A stretch of 52,203 nt of DNA from Symbiodinium natans (taxonomy: Eukaryota > Sar > Dinophyceae > Suessiales > Symbiodiniaceae). The notes under the pieces were generated by a model. That model made no database searches. It saw nothing but the letters and a program-made list of their open reading frames with translations, and had not been told where the DNA came from. A program made the translations under genes and the position numbers. The stretch lies in contig CAJNDS010000910.1 in the NCBI GenBank assembly GCA_905221605.1, positions 1 to 52,203 on the forward strand. Reading direction: 5' to 3'. Below, piece by piece: positions 27,631 through 40,116 of this stretch. Position 1 is the first letter of the stretch. Every line of letters starts with the position of its first letter.

Positions 27631-28288
27631 ATCGTCTGTGAATCACTAACTATAGGGAACAGGGCTGAAACGGACCTCCATGTGTAGGAGACAGATAGAT
27701 CCTTGTCGGATCGGCCCCGCGTATAAGAGTCTATGTTAGGCCTGCCAGGGCCGTGCCCGCCTCAAGGCAGAGGGGCCCACGCGTAGGCACGCATCGGTTT
27801 CAGACAGATTCCCCTCGTGGATAGAGGTCTAAAGGCCCTCCCCGGTGCACTTTCCCACGAGCTCGTGATCCTGAGGGCCCGTGCCAAGTTGAAGCTTGCA
27901 AAATTTCAGCTTCCGCTTCCGATCGTTTCCATGTGGGGTAGAGACCGGTGATCAGCTTCGTCGGCCAGAAAGTTCTCATGAACCCATACCCCCCAAAAAA
28001 CCAGGCAACGGATCATTCCAATCAATTTTTATGCCCATGTCCTGAACTTTGCAACATCCTCGACATCCTTGAAATCCCTGTTGGGAGGCCAAGTTTTGAT
28101 GCCTCCCGCGTTCCTTATGCCGTAGGCCATATATGATGCCTTCCCGTGAAGAAGCCTGAACGAATTGGGAGGACATAACACCAGTACTCAAGAGAACGTT
28201 GATCATTGATAACTGCCAACAAACGATGGTGGCTGCTCCGCGGCTGCGGTCGATCAGCAGGGCCGAGGCACGAGGTTGAACTGTTTAG
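27631..28288. other. Non-coding stretch
   Basis: No gene is supported. It may include upstream exons or the promoter of the DnaJ-like gene that follows. Confidence 0.35.
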
Positions 28289-28335
28289 GGCTTGGGGATG
28301 CTTTGGGATGCTTTGGGATGCTTTGGGATGTTTAG
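28289..28335 (+). repeat. 11-bp tandem repeat gatgctttggg
   Basis: About four copies, the last ending in gatgtttaggg. Confidence 0.8.
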
Positions 28336-28361
28336 GGCTGCAGCATCGGACATCTCAGGTG

Positions 28362-29133
28362 ATGCTCAACAAAGCAGATATTGTGTGCTTCCACGGTGTC
28401 CCGAAGTCCTGCAAGGCTGTTGCTGCCATCGAGCAAGTCTTTGGTGCTGGAGACGATTATTACCACGTGTTAGGCAAGTGGTGCAGGAGTGTTGCGGAAG
28501 AGCATGACGGCCGAAATTTGTTCCGCATTTTTTTACATAAAACTTTGCGCAGGTGTCGAGACGAGGGGCACCGATAACCAGATCAAAAAGGTGCGGTTGG
28601 CATCCGTATATGCTGCGAGTGAGTGGCCCCTCCCGTTGTTTGTCGTTGCTAGTGCGGCGGTGCTCAGGCGTACCGGGAGCTTGCCCTGCTTGTACACCCA
28701 GACAAGTGCCAAGAGGATGGCGCAGAGGAGGTCATGCCTTGACAGATTGGCGTTTTTTCCTCCGCGGCGCACGACAGCGGGGTCTCGAGAGTCATGCTGT
28801 GATTGGCTTGTTGGCACAGGCTTTCAAGAAAGTTGGTGAGGGTTTCTCCGTTCTGATTGATGCGGAAAAGAGGTCAGTTTCCGTGTTCTGTTGCCTGCGG
28901 GCGTGGCAACATGAGAAGAATGCTCTCCATGCAGGCGAACATATGATCTCCGTCGAGCAGTTGCACTGAAAGGCGCTGGCCTGAATGCAGCAATACGCAG
29001 GCATGTTTGGCGTATTTTGCTGGACTTGTTGCATTTCATGGGGCAATTGGTGCAAGCAGTTTTCAAACTGGCAGTGATAATGATGATTGATTGTTTACCA
29101 CGTGCCGGTACCTCACAACAAAAGCAATCATGA
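28362..29133 (+). CDS. DnaJ/J-domain protein, five exons
   Basis: Exons reconstructed by eye: 28362-28473, 28553-28590, 28668-28730, 28820-28872 and 28935-29133 (465 bases, 154 residues). Introns are 79 (GC-AG), 77, 89 and 62 nt (all GT-AG). Joined across junctions, the protein shows a complete J-domain: YYHVLG, QIKK then AYRELALL, the HPD tripeptide in LVHPDKCQEDGA, AFKKVGEGFSVL and EKR-TYD. This is the pattern of DNAJB12/B14-type proteins. J-domains activate Hsp70. After the J-domain come ~55 residues with a hydrophobic stretch (LLDLLHFMGQLVQAVFKLAVIM) that could be a membrane anchor, then TGA at 29131-29133. The sequence before YYHVLG may extend upstream through an acceptor at 28358-28359, so the ATG at 28362 is provisional. 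Every exon continues frame across its junction, which chance would not give. Confidence 0.75.
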
Positions 29134-31680
29134 GCACTCAGCGAATACTTGATGCCCAATCGCTAGTTGTCCTGGGAGCAATGATGCTCAGTGAGTACCC
29201 GCATCTCTGTCTTTTGATATACTCCATGTAATGAAAGTAGTTGGCCAGAATACAACACATTAACGTTCCCGAAGACAGGCCCTGATAAAAAATAATCTAG
29301 CAATGTCTAAGATCCGAGTATCCCGATCATGTCCGAATGATCCCGCGCATTCTTCCCGGACACTTCACAACGGTCATGACCATCAAAAGTTTGTAATTGG
29401 CGAGGAAGCCGGTCTCGAGCTCTATTTCTGACAGATCCTTTGGTGAATATTGAAACGGAAAAAGTTCTTGGAGGGCCCCAAAAAAAGCAATATAGTTTCA
29501 TTGGAAGCTTCAGAAAGCAGTGCTCATCATGGTACCAAATTCATTCTCTTTCCCCAATGTAGCCCCAAGCCCAAGTTTCGCTTCGTATAGGTATAGAACT
29601 TGTATACAAATATCAGCGTCCACTGGAATGGGTATCGAAAGTCGGTATCTCCAAGAATAGCAGAACTTAGGTCATATTTATCAACTGTCGGGAATGTCAA
29701 GCAAAAACAAACATTTCAACAAACTGTACTCATATTGCAGTTTGAGTTGCAGACGCTGCAGTACCTAAGCCAACTCATGAACAGCGTGTGTGTTCGAGAA
29801 CGTGGAAATTGTTTGCACACATGTGAAAGTGTGCGAAAATGTCGACATGCCATGTAGTTTTGGCTTGGCATCAAGCCAGCTACCGCATTTTTGGAAACGA
29901 GGCCTTATCAACGTTTTTACGTCTTGACAAACATGTTCTTGCCATACCGTATCATGATCATGCCGTGCAAGTCCTGACATACGCGATGTTCTTGCGCCTG
30001 ATGTGAGTGACCTGATGGTGGAGGTTCCGCTTCGCCGGAAGACTTCTTCTCGCCGGACTTCTTTCAAGCCCCTTGCCTTGGTGTGTCGCGAAGCAGCTGC
30101 AGCTTGCGTGGAGCCGTGCGCCCTGCGTGTAAGGGTGGTGTCCCTGGGATGTGCCCTGGAGGCAACGTGCCGCGTCCAGATTGTTTGACAGAAGATGAAG
30201 TCAGTCAGGGCTTCCTTGTGAGGTGGGTTGTTGGAGCTGGTCTTATGTTGCCCGAAACTTATTAATTACAAAGACGATTTTATCCTGTCATGTTTTGCGT
30301 TTATTGTTTGCTTGCATGCTGAAGAAGGGTATAGGAGATGCTGTGGTCTAGAGTTAGAGAACATTATGGTCTGGCAGAAGGTTGGCATGAGGTAACAGCG
30401 CCAGGCCGATTGTTCGACCCACCAGCACCTCGAATCTTGGACCCATGCCCCCACCCTCTTCCCCGTAGACTCCTGACACAAGTGAGCCTTGGTGCTTCCT
30501 CCGGAATTAAAGAAGTACTATCTTTTCAAAACGGGATTTCATTACTCCGCTAGCCGGTGTAGTGAAAACGACACTTTGCGGTGCTCCGCTACTCCGTGAG
30601 AGTCTTTTTATGTCCGAATGCTAACGAAGAGGCCCTTGTAGCTCGAAACTTTCGGCCCGGGGATGTATTCGTTACATGGATGTGCAACCGCAGACTGGGG
30701 AATAGAGTAATGCTTTGCAGGGTATGCGGGAAGGTAGAATGTGTTGTCGTGTGCTTGGGTACTATGTTTCTGTGACCTCAGAAATTGAAAGCGCCTCTCT
30801 CTATGAATGCATGCATGCACCGCAGGCAGCGCTGTGTATCAAAGCAGCAGGCGCCGCTTTTTTGTGAGGCTCGGGCTCGGTGATCTGCGAATGTCATATG
30901 CGAATGTGCTGCAGTGCCGCAGTGCCGTATTTGACTCAAACGTCTTGTTTCTGCCGTCAGGCCTGCCAAAGCTTCGTCAGGTGCTCAGCATGAAGCGTGA
31001 GAAAGCTGTGCTATGCAATTTTTGCTTTGCTAAGGTTCAAAGAGCCCAAAGAGCCCACCGCCAAGGCCTGGCCAAGATGTCGTGTCAGCGTTCTGGACAG
31101 TGTCAGGTCAGTGTCAGTGTTATGAAGGGTTCTGGCCCTCAGGCTGAGAAGGCGATGGAAAAGTGTGAACGAAAGGCCTGGGACAGCACTGCTGTTGTCA
31201 TCACCGTGAAAATCTCTGAAGTTTTCACTTCCTGCGCAGATGCGGAAGCGAGCCGCAAAGGCCACGGACATGGGCTGACAGGGAGTCGACTGGGTGTCTG
31301 TGTGAGCCTGATGAATATGCCAACTTTCAACCACCCCAAAACCCCGAATTGCAAGTCATCAAGCCCCAAACCCCTGATATATTCAAGCCCAAGGCGAACT
31401 GCTTGGCTACTTTGGGGAACGACCTGTTCGTGTGCTCTTGAAATCTACCACAAAGGCTCTGACGTGCAGGTGCAACTCCAGCTAACCGCAACTCTTCAAA
31501 GTACAAAGTTCGCTCGACCGCGGCTCTTTTGCTGCTAGGCGGTCAAATTCTTGAGCCACGGTTCGTGGCAAAGCTCATGCTCATCATGTAGCAGGAAAAG
31601 TGCTCTTATCTTCACACGCCTCCTTGAATTGAAAGTTTCTACACAAGGAAAATTCCATTCACATCAAACTAACAACAACG
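29134..31680. other. Long stretch without a supported gene
   Basis: Several frames of 60-240 codons occur (the longest is plus 30807-31538), but none shows a domain, coherent composition or splice structure that I can support. No strong repeat was seen. Confidence 0.4.
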
Positions 31681-31800
31681 TCTCCTTCTTCCTTTTCCAA
31701 ACGCGGAAGGCACTTGATAAAAGTCGTTGTGGCTACCGAGACCAAAGTCTCCTTCTTCCTGTTCAAAAGTGGCAGGCGCTTGATAAAAGTCGTCGTGACA
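31681..31800 (+). repeat. ~63-bp direct repeat, two copies
   Basis: tctccttcttcctttccaa-type sequence followed by a ggcaggcgcttgataaaagtc segment, present twice (31681 and 31748). Only the second copy is included in the duplicated module at 38171. Confidence 0.65.
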
Positions 31801-32500
31801 TGCGTCGTGTGAGACAAGCACATCATCTGCAGAAAAGTTGTCACACTGAACGGTGATCGTACCTTGTCAGCATCGCCATCGGAAAGTTTCAAGCGATGCA
31901 CAAAAGTACTGGTCCACGGGGTGATGTACGAGCACCATCAATTGCAAGGTCACTTTATCCGAAGGGTTTCTTCCATCGAGCTGCAGGGTGACATCCGCAG
32001 GAAGGGCAAAGAAGAAGTCGAAAAACCTGCCGTTCCAGCATCGCAAAGTGTCAACGAAAAATCCCCACTTGTCCATTGACAAGCGTATGCCCAAAGTTGT
32101 AACTCCAGGCTCCATCTGATGGAAAGAAACACCACAAAGCTCCAGAATCGAAAGCCGAAAGGTGTAAAGCAAAAGTGCTGAGCGAGGGCTAGAGCCCCGA
32201 CGCGATAATGGCGAGTTCACGGCAGGTTGCAAAGCCGAAGACAGCAGCAGAGGAGAAGGCCCGAGTCTTCAAGCCACAGCGCCAATCCGAGACCTCTACA
32301 TCGAATGGCATGCTGCTTATGTTTCCTGACAGGAGACTTCTCCGCCAGAGCCTCCTGCAGAGAAGAAGGTTGTGCATGGTTGTGCACAGCTGGGAGCTGC
32401 TCCAACGAGTAGTGCTCGGCAGGCTCCGAACCCGATTCCAGCAAAGGAGGAGAAGGCCTGAGCCTTCGTATCTCCGAGACCTCGACATCGAATGGCATTC
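31735..32500. repeat. Flanking module A, left copy
   Basis: Nearly identical to 38171-38925 with only scattered single-base differences. On the minus strand 31867-32232 is an open frame whose core (FRLSILELCGVSFHQMEPGV, then MDKWGFFVDTLRCWNGRFFDFF) has alternating hydrophobic residues like a beta-rich domain; it is preserved in the other copy. Its 3' part also resembles the tandem unit (gacaggagacttctccg...cagagcc), so module A and the array share an older repeat. Confidence 0.8.
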
Positions 32501-35500
32501 TTTCTGTTTCATCCTGTTTGCATCTTTCTGACAGGAGACTTCTCCGGCAGAGCCTGCTGTTGAAGAGAAGCAGGCTGGACACAGTAGCTTCTTTGCAGAG
32601 CCGAACTCTAACTTCGCTATATACCCCGCATTCGTCTCGATCGCAACTCCTTGCTCGGATGTGGCTTTGAAACCTCGATTCAAGAAACCAGTTCTGATGT
32701 CGTAAATTTAAGCGGCCAAGAGCCTTGTAGTCAAATGATACGCAGTCGCGTTGCGTCTCACACCCACGCGCACACCATGTACATAAGCGCCCGTAGTTCA
32801 CATCTTGGTGTGTGACTGTATGAGTGCTTCGGAATCAGCGTATCCAGCTTTGAGGAGCGCTTCCGCAAGCAGCTCGGGAGGTGAACGGTTCCCTGCTTCA
32901 CTTCATGCACTTCTTCATGCTCACCCAGCCACACCTTTCCCACGTCAAAGGATGGTTCGAGAGCATGATCTGTCATCGTGAGATCAATCTTCTCGACGTA
33001 GCCCGGGATCGCCTCGCCCGCACTTCTTGTCCCCCCCAGTCCAGAAACCGTGAGTGATCCGTGACCCCTGCGGCAGAGAACACAGAGCAGGGTGAATCGC
33101 AGAAACATTTGACCACTGGCCTCAGGCGACGTGACCTTAGCAGAGCACCCAAAACTGGTTGAGATTCCTGGGGGCAGGGGCTTCAGAGCTGGGAAGATAG
33201 GTCACCGGTTGGAAAGGCGCTTTGCTCTCGGGGATTCGGGGAGCGGCTGGCTCCAACGACGCATGCTCGGCAGGCTCCGAACCCGATTCCAGCAAAGGAG
33301 GAGAAGGCCTGAGTCTTCGTATCTCCGAGACCTCGACATCGAATGGCATTCTTTCTGTTTCATCCTGTTTGCATCTTTCTGACAGGAGACTTCTCCGGCA
33401 GAGCCTGCTGTTGAAGAGAAGCAGGCTGGACACAGTAGCTTCTTTGCAGAGCCGAACTCTAATTCCAGCGCTTCACTTCTACCAACTTCGCTATATACCC
33501 CGCATTCGTCTCGATCGCAACTCCTTGCTCGGATGTGGCTTTGAAACCTCGATTCAAGAAACCAGTTCTGATGTCGTAAATTTAAGCGGCCAAGAGCCTT
33601 GTAGTCAAATGATACGCAGTCGCGTTGTGTCTCACACCCACGCGCACACCATGTACATAAGCGCCCGTAGTCCACATCTTGGTGTGTGACTGTATGAGTG
33701 CTTCAGAATCAGCGTATCCAGCTTTGAGGAGCGCTTCCGCAAGCAGCTCGGGAGGTGAACGGTTCCCTGCTTCACTTCATGCACTTCTTCATGCTCACCC
33801 AGCCACACCTTTCCCACGTCAAAGGATGGTTCGAGAGCATGATCTGTCATCGTGAGATCAATCTTCTCGACGTAGCCCGGGATCGCCTCGCCCGCACTTC
33901 TTGTCCCCCCCAGTCCAGAAACCGTGAGTGATCCGTGACCCCTGCGGCAGAGAACACAGAGCAGGGTGAATCGCAGAAACATTTGACCACTGGCCTCAGG
34001 CGACGTGACCTTAGCAGAGCACCCAAAACTGGTTGAGATTCCTGGGGGCAGGGGCTTCAGAGCTGGGAAGATAGGTCACCTTGGAAAGGCGCTTTGCTCT
34101 CGGGGATTCGGGGAGCGGCTGGCTCCAACGACGCATGCTCGGCAGGCTTCGAAGCCGATTCCAGCAAAGGAGGAGAAGGCCTGAGTCTTCGTATCTCCGA
34201 GACTCGACATCGAATGGCATTCTTTCTGTTTCATCCTTTTTGCATCTTTCTGACAGGAGACTTCTCCGGCAGAGCTTGCTGTTGAAGAGAAGCAGGCTGG
34301 ACACAGTAGCTTCTTTGCAGAGCCGAACTCTAATTCCAGCGCTTCACTTCTACCAACTTCGCTATATACCCCGCATTCGTCTCGATCGCAACTCCTTGCT
34401 CGGATGTGGCTTTGAAACCTCGATTCAAGAAACCAGTTCTGATGTCGTAAATTTAAGCGGCCAAGAGCCTTGTAGTCAAATGATACGCAGTCGCGTTGTG
34501 TCTCACACCCACGCGCACACCATGTACATAAGCGCCCGTAGTCCACATCTTGGTGTGTGACTGTATGAGTGCTTCAGAATCAGCGTATCCAGCTTTGAGG
34601 AGCGCTTCCGCAAGCAGCTCGGGAGGTGAACGGTTCCCTGCTTCACTTCATGCACTTCTTCATGCTCACCCAGCCACAGCTTTCCCACGTCAAAGGATGG
34701 TTCGAGAGCATGATCTGTCATCGTGAGATCAATCTTCTCGACGTAGCCCGGGATCGCCTCGCCCGCACTTCTTGTCCCCCCCAGTCCAGAAACCGTGAGT
34801 GATCCGTGACCCCTGCGGCAGAGAACACAGAGCAGGGTGAATCGCAGAGACATTTGACCACTGGCCTCAGGCGACGTGACCTTAGCAGAGCACCCAAAAC
34901 TGGTTGAGATTCCTGGGGGCAGGGGCTTCAGAGCTGGGAAGATAGGTCACCGGTTGGAAAGGCGCTTTGCTCTCGGGGATTCGGGGAGCGGCTGGCTCCA
35001 ACGACGCATGCTCGGGGGGCTCCGAACCCGATTCCAGCAAAGGAGGAGAAGGCCTGAGTCTTCGTATCTCCGAGACCTCGACATCGAATGGCATTCTTTC
35101 TGTTTCATCCTGTTTGCATCTTTCTGACAGGAGACTTCTCCGGCAGAGCTTGCTGTTGAAGAGAAGCAGGCTGGACACAGTAGCTTCTTTGCAGAGCCGA
35201 ACTCTAATTCCAGCGCTTCACTTCTACCAGCTTCGCTATATACCCCGCATTCGTCTCGATCGCAACTCCTTGCTCGGATGTGGCTTTGAAACCTCGATTC
35301 AAGAAACCAGTTCTGATGTCGTAAATTTAAGCGGCCAAGAGCCTTGTAGTCAAATGATACGCAGTCGCGTTGTGTCTCACACCCACGCGCACACCATGTA
35401 CATAAGCGCCCGTAGTCCACATCTTGGTGTGTGACTGTATGAGTGCTTCGGAATCAGCGTATCCAGCTTTGAGGAGCGCTTCCGCAAGCAGCTCGGGAGG

Positions 35501-38172
35501 TGAACGGTTCCCTGCTTCACTTCATGCACTTCTTCATGCTCACCCAGCCACACCTTTCCCACGTCAAAGGATGGTTCGAGAGCATGATCTGTCATCGTGA
35601 GATCAATCTTCTCGACGTAGCCCGGGATCGCCTCGCCCGCACTTCTTGTCCCCCCCAGTCCAGAAACCGTGAGTGATCCGTGACCCCTGCGGCAGAGAAC
35701 ACAGAGCAGGGTGAATCGCAGAAACATTTGACCACTGGCCTCAGGCGACGTGACCTTAGCAGAGCACCCAAAACTGGTTGAGATTCCTGGGGGCAGGGGC
35801 TTCAGAGCTGGGAAGATAGGTCACCTTGGAAAGGCGCTTTGCTCTCGGGGATTCGGGGAGCGGCTGGCTCCAACGACGCATGCTCGGCAGGCTTCGAAGC
35901 CGATTCCAGCAAAGGAGGAGAAGGCCTGAGTCTTCGTATCTCCGAGACTCGACATCGAATGGCATTCTTTCTGTTTCATCCTTTTTGCATCTTTCTGACA
36001 GGAGACTTCTCCGGCAGAGCTTGCTGTTGAAGAGAAGCAGGCTGGACACAGTAGCTTCTTTGCAGAGCCGAACTCTAATTCCAGCGCTTCACTTCTACCA
36101 GCTTCGCTATATACCCCGCATTTGTCTCGATCGCAACTCCTTGCTCGGATGTGGCTTTGAAACCTCGATTCAAGAAACCAGTTCTGATGTCGTAAATTTA
36201 AGCGGCCAAGAGCCTTGTAGTCAAATGATACGCAGTCGCGTTGTGTCTCACACCCACGCGCACACCATGTACATAAGCGCCCGTAGTCCACATCTTGGTG
36301 TGTGACTGTATGAGTGCTTCGGAATCAGCGTATCCAGCTTTGAGGAGCGCTTCCGCAAGCAGCTCGGGAGGTGAACGGTTCCCTGCTTCACTTCATGCAC
36401 TTCTTCATGCTCACCCAGCCACAGCTTTCCCACGTCAAAGGATGGTTCGAGAGCATGATCTGTCATCGTGAGATCAATCTTCTCGACGTAGCCCGGGATC
36501 GCCTCGCCCGCACTTCTTGTCCCCCCCAGTCCAGAAACCGTGAGTGATCCGTGACCCCTGCGGCAGAGAACACAGAGCAGGGTGAATCGCAGAGACATTT
36601 GACCACTGGCCTCAGGCGACGTGACCTTAGCAGAGCACCCAAAACTGGTTGAGATTCCTGGGGGCAGGGGCTTCAGAGCTGGGAAGATAGGTCACCGGTT
36701 GGAAAGGCGCTTTGCTCTCGGGGATTCGGGGAGCGGCTGGCTCCAACGACGCATGCTCGGCAGGCTTCGAAGCCGATTCCAGCACAGGAGGAGAAGGCCT
36801 GAGTCTTCGTATCTCCGAGACTCGACATCGAATGGCATTCTTTCTGTTTCATCCTTTTTGCATCTTTCTGACAGGAGACTTCTCCGGCAGAGCTTGCTGT
36901 TGAAGAGAAGCAGGCTGGACACAGTAGCTTCTTTGCAGAGCCGAACTCTAATTCCAGCGCTTCACTTCTACCAACTTCGCTATATACCCCGCATTCGTCT
37001 CGATCGCAACTCCTTGCTCGGATGTGGCTTTGAAACCTCGATTCAAGAAACCAGTTCTGATGTCGTAAATTTAAGCGGCCAAGAGCCTTGTAGTCAAATG
37101 ATACGCAGTCGCGTTGTGTCTCACACCCACGCGCACACCATGTACATAAGCGCCCGTAGTCCACATCTTGGTGTGTGACTGTATGAGTGCTTCGGAATCA
37201 GCGTATCCAGCTTTGAGGAGCGCTTCCGCAAGCAGCTCGGGAGGTGAACGGTTCCCTGCTTCACTTCATGCACTTCTTCATGCTCACCCAGCCACACCTT
37301 TCCCACGTCAAAGGATGGTTCGAGAGCATGATCTGTCATCGTGAGATCAATCTTCTCGACGTAGCCCGGGATCGCCTCGCCCGCACTTCTTGTCCCCCCC
37401 AGTCCAGAAACCGTGAGTGATCCGTGACCCCTGCGGCAGAGAACACAGAGCAGGGTGAATCGCAGAAACATTTGACCACTGGCCTCAGGCGACGTGACCT
37501 TAGCAGAGCACCCAAAACTGGTTGAGATTCCTGGGGGCAGGGGCTTCAGAGCTGGGAAGATAGGTCACCGGTTGGAAAGGCGCTTTGCTCTCGGGGATTC
37601 GGGGAGCGGCTGGCTCCAACGACGCATGCTCGGCAGGCTTCGAAGCCGATTCCAGCAAAGGAGGAGAAGGCCTGAGTCTTCGTATCTCCGAGACCTCGAC
37701 ATCGAATGGCATTCTTTCTGTTTCATCCTTTTTGCATCTTTCTGACAGGAGACTTCTCCGGCAGAGCTTGCTGTTGAAGAGAAGCAGGCTGGACACAGTA
37801 GCTTCTTTGCAGAGCCGAACTCTAATTCCAGCGCTTCACTTCTACCAGCTTCGCTATATACCCCGCATTCGTCTCGATCGCAACTCCTTGCTCGGATGTG
37901 GCTTTGAAACCTCGATTCAAGAAACCAGTTCTGATGTCGTAAATTTAAGCGGCCAAGAGCCTTGTAGTCAAATGATACGCAGTCGCGTTGCGTCTCACAC
38001 CCACGCGCACACCATGTACATAAGCGCCCGTAGTTCACATCTTGGTGTGTGACTGTATGAGTGCTTCGGAATCAGCGTATCCAGCTTTGAGGAGCGCTTC
38101 CGCAAGCAGCTCGGGAGGTGAACGGTTCCTTCCCTGCTTCACTTCATGCACTTCTTCATGCTCACCCAGCCA
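32404..38172. repeat. 871/874-bp tandem array, about 6.6 copies, dimeric higher-order structure
   Basis: The string atttgaccactggcctcagg marks the period: 33108, 33982, 34853, 35727, 36598 and 37471, giving spacings of 874, 871, 874, 871 and 873. The 871 type has ggtcaccttgg and gagactcgac; the 874 type has ggtcaccggttgg and gagacctcgac; the 873 unit combines one feature of each. Other variants (cagctttccc, agacattt) recur every 1745 bases. Units are otherwise almost identical, so the array is young. The first unit, near 32613, lacks ~25 bases after ccgaactct. Confidence 0.93.
33632..33982 (-). other. Candidate exon repeated in each array unit (representative copy)
   Basis: Each unit carries a minus-strand 116-codon frame. 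The part from about residue 15 (GHGSLTVSGLGGTRSAGEAI, then GYVEKIDLTMTDHALEPSFD and VGKVWLGEHEEVHEV) looks protein-like. A pyrimidine-rich ...ttctctgccgcag acceptor lies just before it, and a ctaag|gtcacg donor lies 68 bases further upstream on that strand. If spliced, the product would be a protein with repeated modules. Same-frame copies occur at 32758, 34503, 35377, 36248 and 37121. Protein family unknown; a pseudogene is equally possible. Confidence 0.3.
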
Positions 38173-38925
38173 CCGAGACCAAAGTCTCCTTCTTCCTGTT
38201 CAAAAGTGGCAGGCGCTTGATAAAAGTCGTCGTGACATGCGTCGTGTGAGACAAGCACATCATCTGCAGAAAAGTTGTCACACTGAACGGTGATCGTACC
38301 TTGTCAGCATCGCCATCGGAAAGTTTCAAGCGATGCACAAAAGTACTGGTCCACAGGGTGATGTATGAGCACCATCAATTGCAAGGTCACTTTATCCAAA
38401 GGGTTTCTTCCATCGAGCTGCAGGGTGATATCCGCAGGAAGGGCAAAGAAGAAGTCGAAAAACCTGCCGTTCCAGCATCGCAAAGTGTCAACGAAAAATC
38501 CCCACTTGTCCATTGACAAGCGTATGCCCAAAGTTGTAACTCCAGGCTCCATCTGATGGAAAGAAACACCAGAAAGCTCCAGAATCGAAAGCCGAAAGGT
38601 GTAAAGCAAAAGTGCTGAGCGAGGGCTAGAGCCCCGACGCGATAATGGCGAGTTCACGGCAGGTTGCAAAGCCGAAGACAGCAGCAGAGGAGAAGGCCCG
38701 AGTCTTCAAGCCACAGCGCCAATCCGAGACCTCTACATCGAATGGCATGCTGCTTATGTTTCCTGACAGGAGACTTCTCCGCCAGAGCCTCCTGCAGAGA
38801 AGAAGGTTGTGCATGGTTGTGCACAGCTGGGAGCTGCTCCAACGAGTAGTGCTCGGCAGGCTGCGAAGCCGATTCCAGCAGAAGAGGAGAAGGCCTGAGC
38901 CTTCGTATCTCCGAGACCTCTACAT
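38171..38925. repeat. Flanking module A, right copy
   Basis: Matches 31735-32500. It begins abruptly after cacccagcc inside an array unit and continues past the shared part into different sequence at about 38926. The left and right copies bracket the 871/874-bp array in the same orientation. Confidence 0.85.
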
Positions 38926-39895
38926 TCGCTGGGGCTTTCTCTTCGCCAGCTGTACAGAAGCAGGTTGTGCGCAGCTCGTGCTGGGTTTCGGGATTCGGGG
39001 ACCAAGGCAGCATCCAGCGAGGAAGCGCCCGAGGTTTGGTTCAGTTTCATTTTCAGTGTGGCAGCCTCGGAAGGGTCAAATCAGCAACAGGTTTTGGGCC
39101 AATGCCCTGAGTATGTGCAGTGCGCCGTTTCTTTCCCTGAGGCGTTCTGCTCCTGCAGTTGTCTGGGTCGATGATTGCGGACGGTCTGATGTTTCAGCCG
39201 CTAGCAACAGCCAGGGACCCTTCGCCTTCACATGATGAACTGATGGAAGCATGTCTTCAGCTTGACAATCACCGCAACTTGAACTGAATGGGGGCTTGCT
39301 GGAGTACGCAGTGTCCAGCAACAAACCAGCTTTGTTACATCGGTTCATCAGTTTTCTGTCCGCGCGGGCATTGTTTCACAACGCTGCACAGGAACGCCGG
39401 TAGGTGCTTCGAGCCTGATGCTGGAAACAAAGTCGTGTGCAAGCGAGCAGTCTCTAGAAAGACGACCTGTCTGTCATCGGCGTTTCTGGAGTCGATCGGG
39501 CAATTGGGAGAACTTGCGATTTTTATGCTGACGCTCCCATTGCCTTACTACCTATGCAGACTTGGGCCCGCAGCGCTTGCGAGCCCGACCATGGATCGTC
39601 CTAGAGTGGACTCGATCTGGTACTTCACAGGAGGGAAGGTGCAACGCCACCTGTCTCAACGACAGATGCAACTAACACGTGAGGCCAAAAAGCCTCGAGG
39701 ACCGTTCAAGCCTTTGCCGAGACTGGGTTGATGTCAGCTGACTGCTCTCTCCTGATCAGGAGTGGAAGTGCACAGTAAATCTCTGATGCCGCACTGCGCG
39801 TATCTTGTTGCCGCGTCAAGCACGTGGGGCCGGGTGTCCAGCGAGTTGTCAGACGGATTGGGCCTGGAAGGAAGAGCCTCGGTGGGTGGCCATGG
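38926..39895. other. Stretch with one weak ORF
   Basis: The plus frame 39288-39731 (147 codons, with a hydrophobic LGELAIFMLTLPLPYYLCRL) is the only notable feature. It has no recognisable domain and is probably chance or an exon fragment. Confidence 0.2.
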
Positions 39896-40020
39896 CGGGG
39901 GGGGGGGGGGAGGGCGGCGGCGCTGATTTGAAGGGGTTAGGGTTTAGGGTTTACAGGTTTCCGGAGTCGAGTTTAGGGTTGAGGGTTGGTTTAGGGGAGC
40001 CCGTAGACCATGGGGGGGTA
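39896..40020 (+). repeat. G-run and degenerate TTTAGGG (telomere-like) repeats
   Basis: A 15-base G-run near 39896-39911, then ggggttagggtttagggttt and gagtttagggttgagggttg: interstitial copies of the TTTAGGG telomere unit used by dinoflagellates. Confidence 0.7.
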
Positions 40021-40116
40021 GCGGGGCAGAACGCACAGCGCGCAACCAAATATGCCCTAGTTGGGGGGTTTTGCCGAGCCGACGTGGGGATAGTTAAGCC
40101 AGCCCGCGCGCTCGAC

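Noticed and set aside
30400-30440. Possible tRNA B-box (ttgttcgaccca)
   Set aside because: No matching A-box or cloverleaf could be drawn around it; the same applies to tgttcgaaccgg near 26731.
30807-31538. 243-codon plus ORF
   Set aside because: No domain, irregular composition, no support from splice signals or repeats; length is possible by chance.
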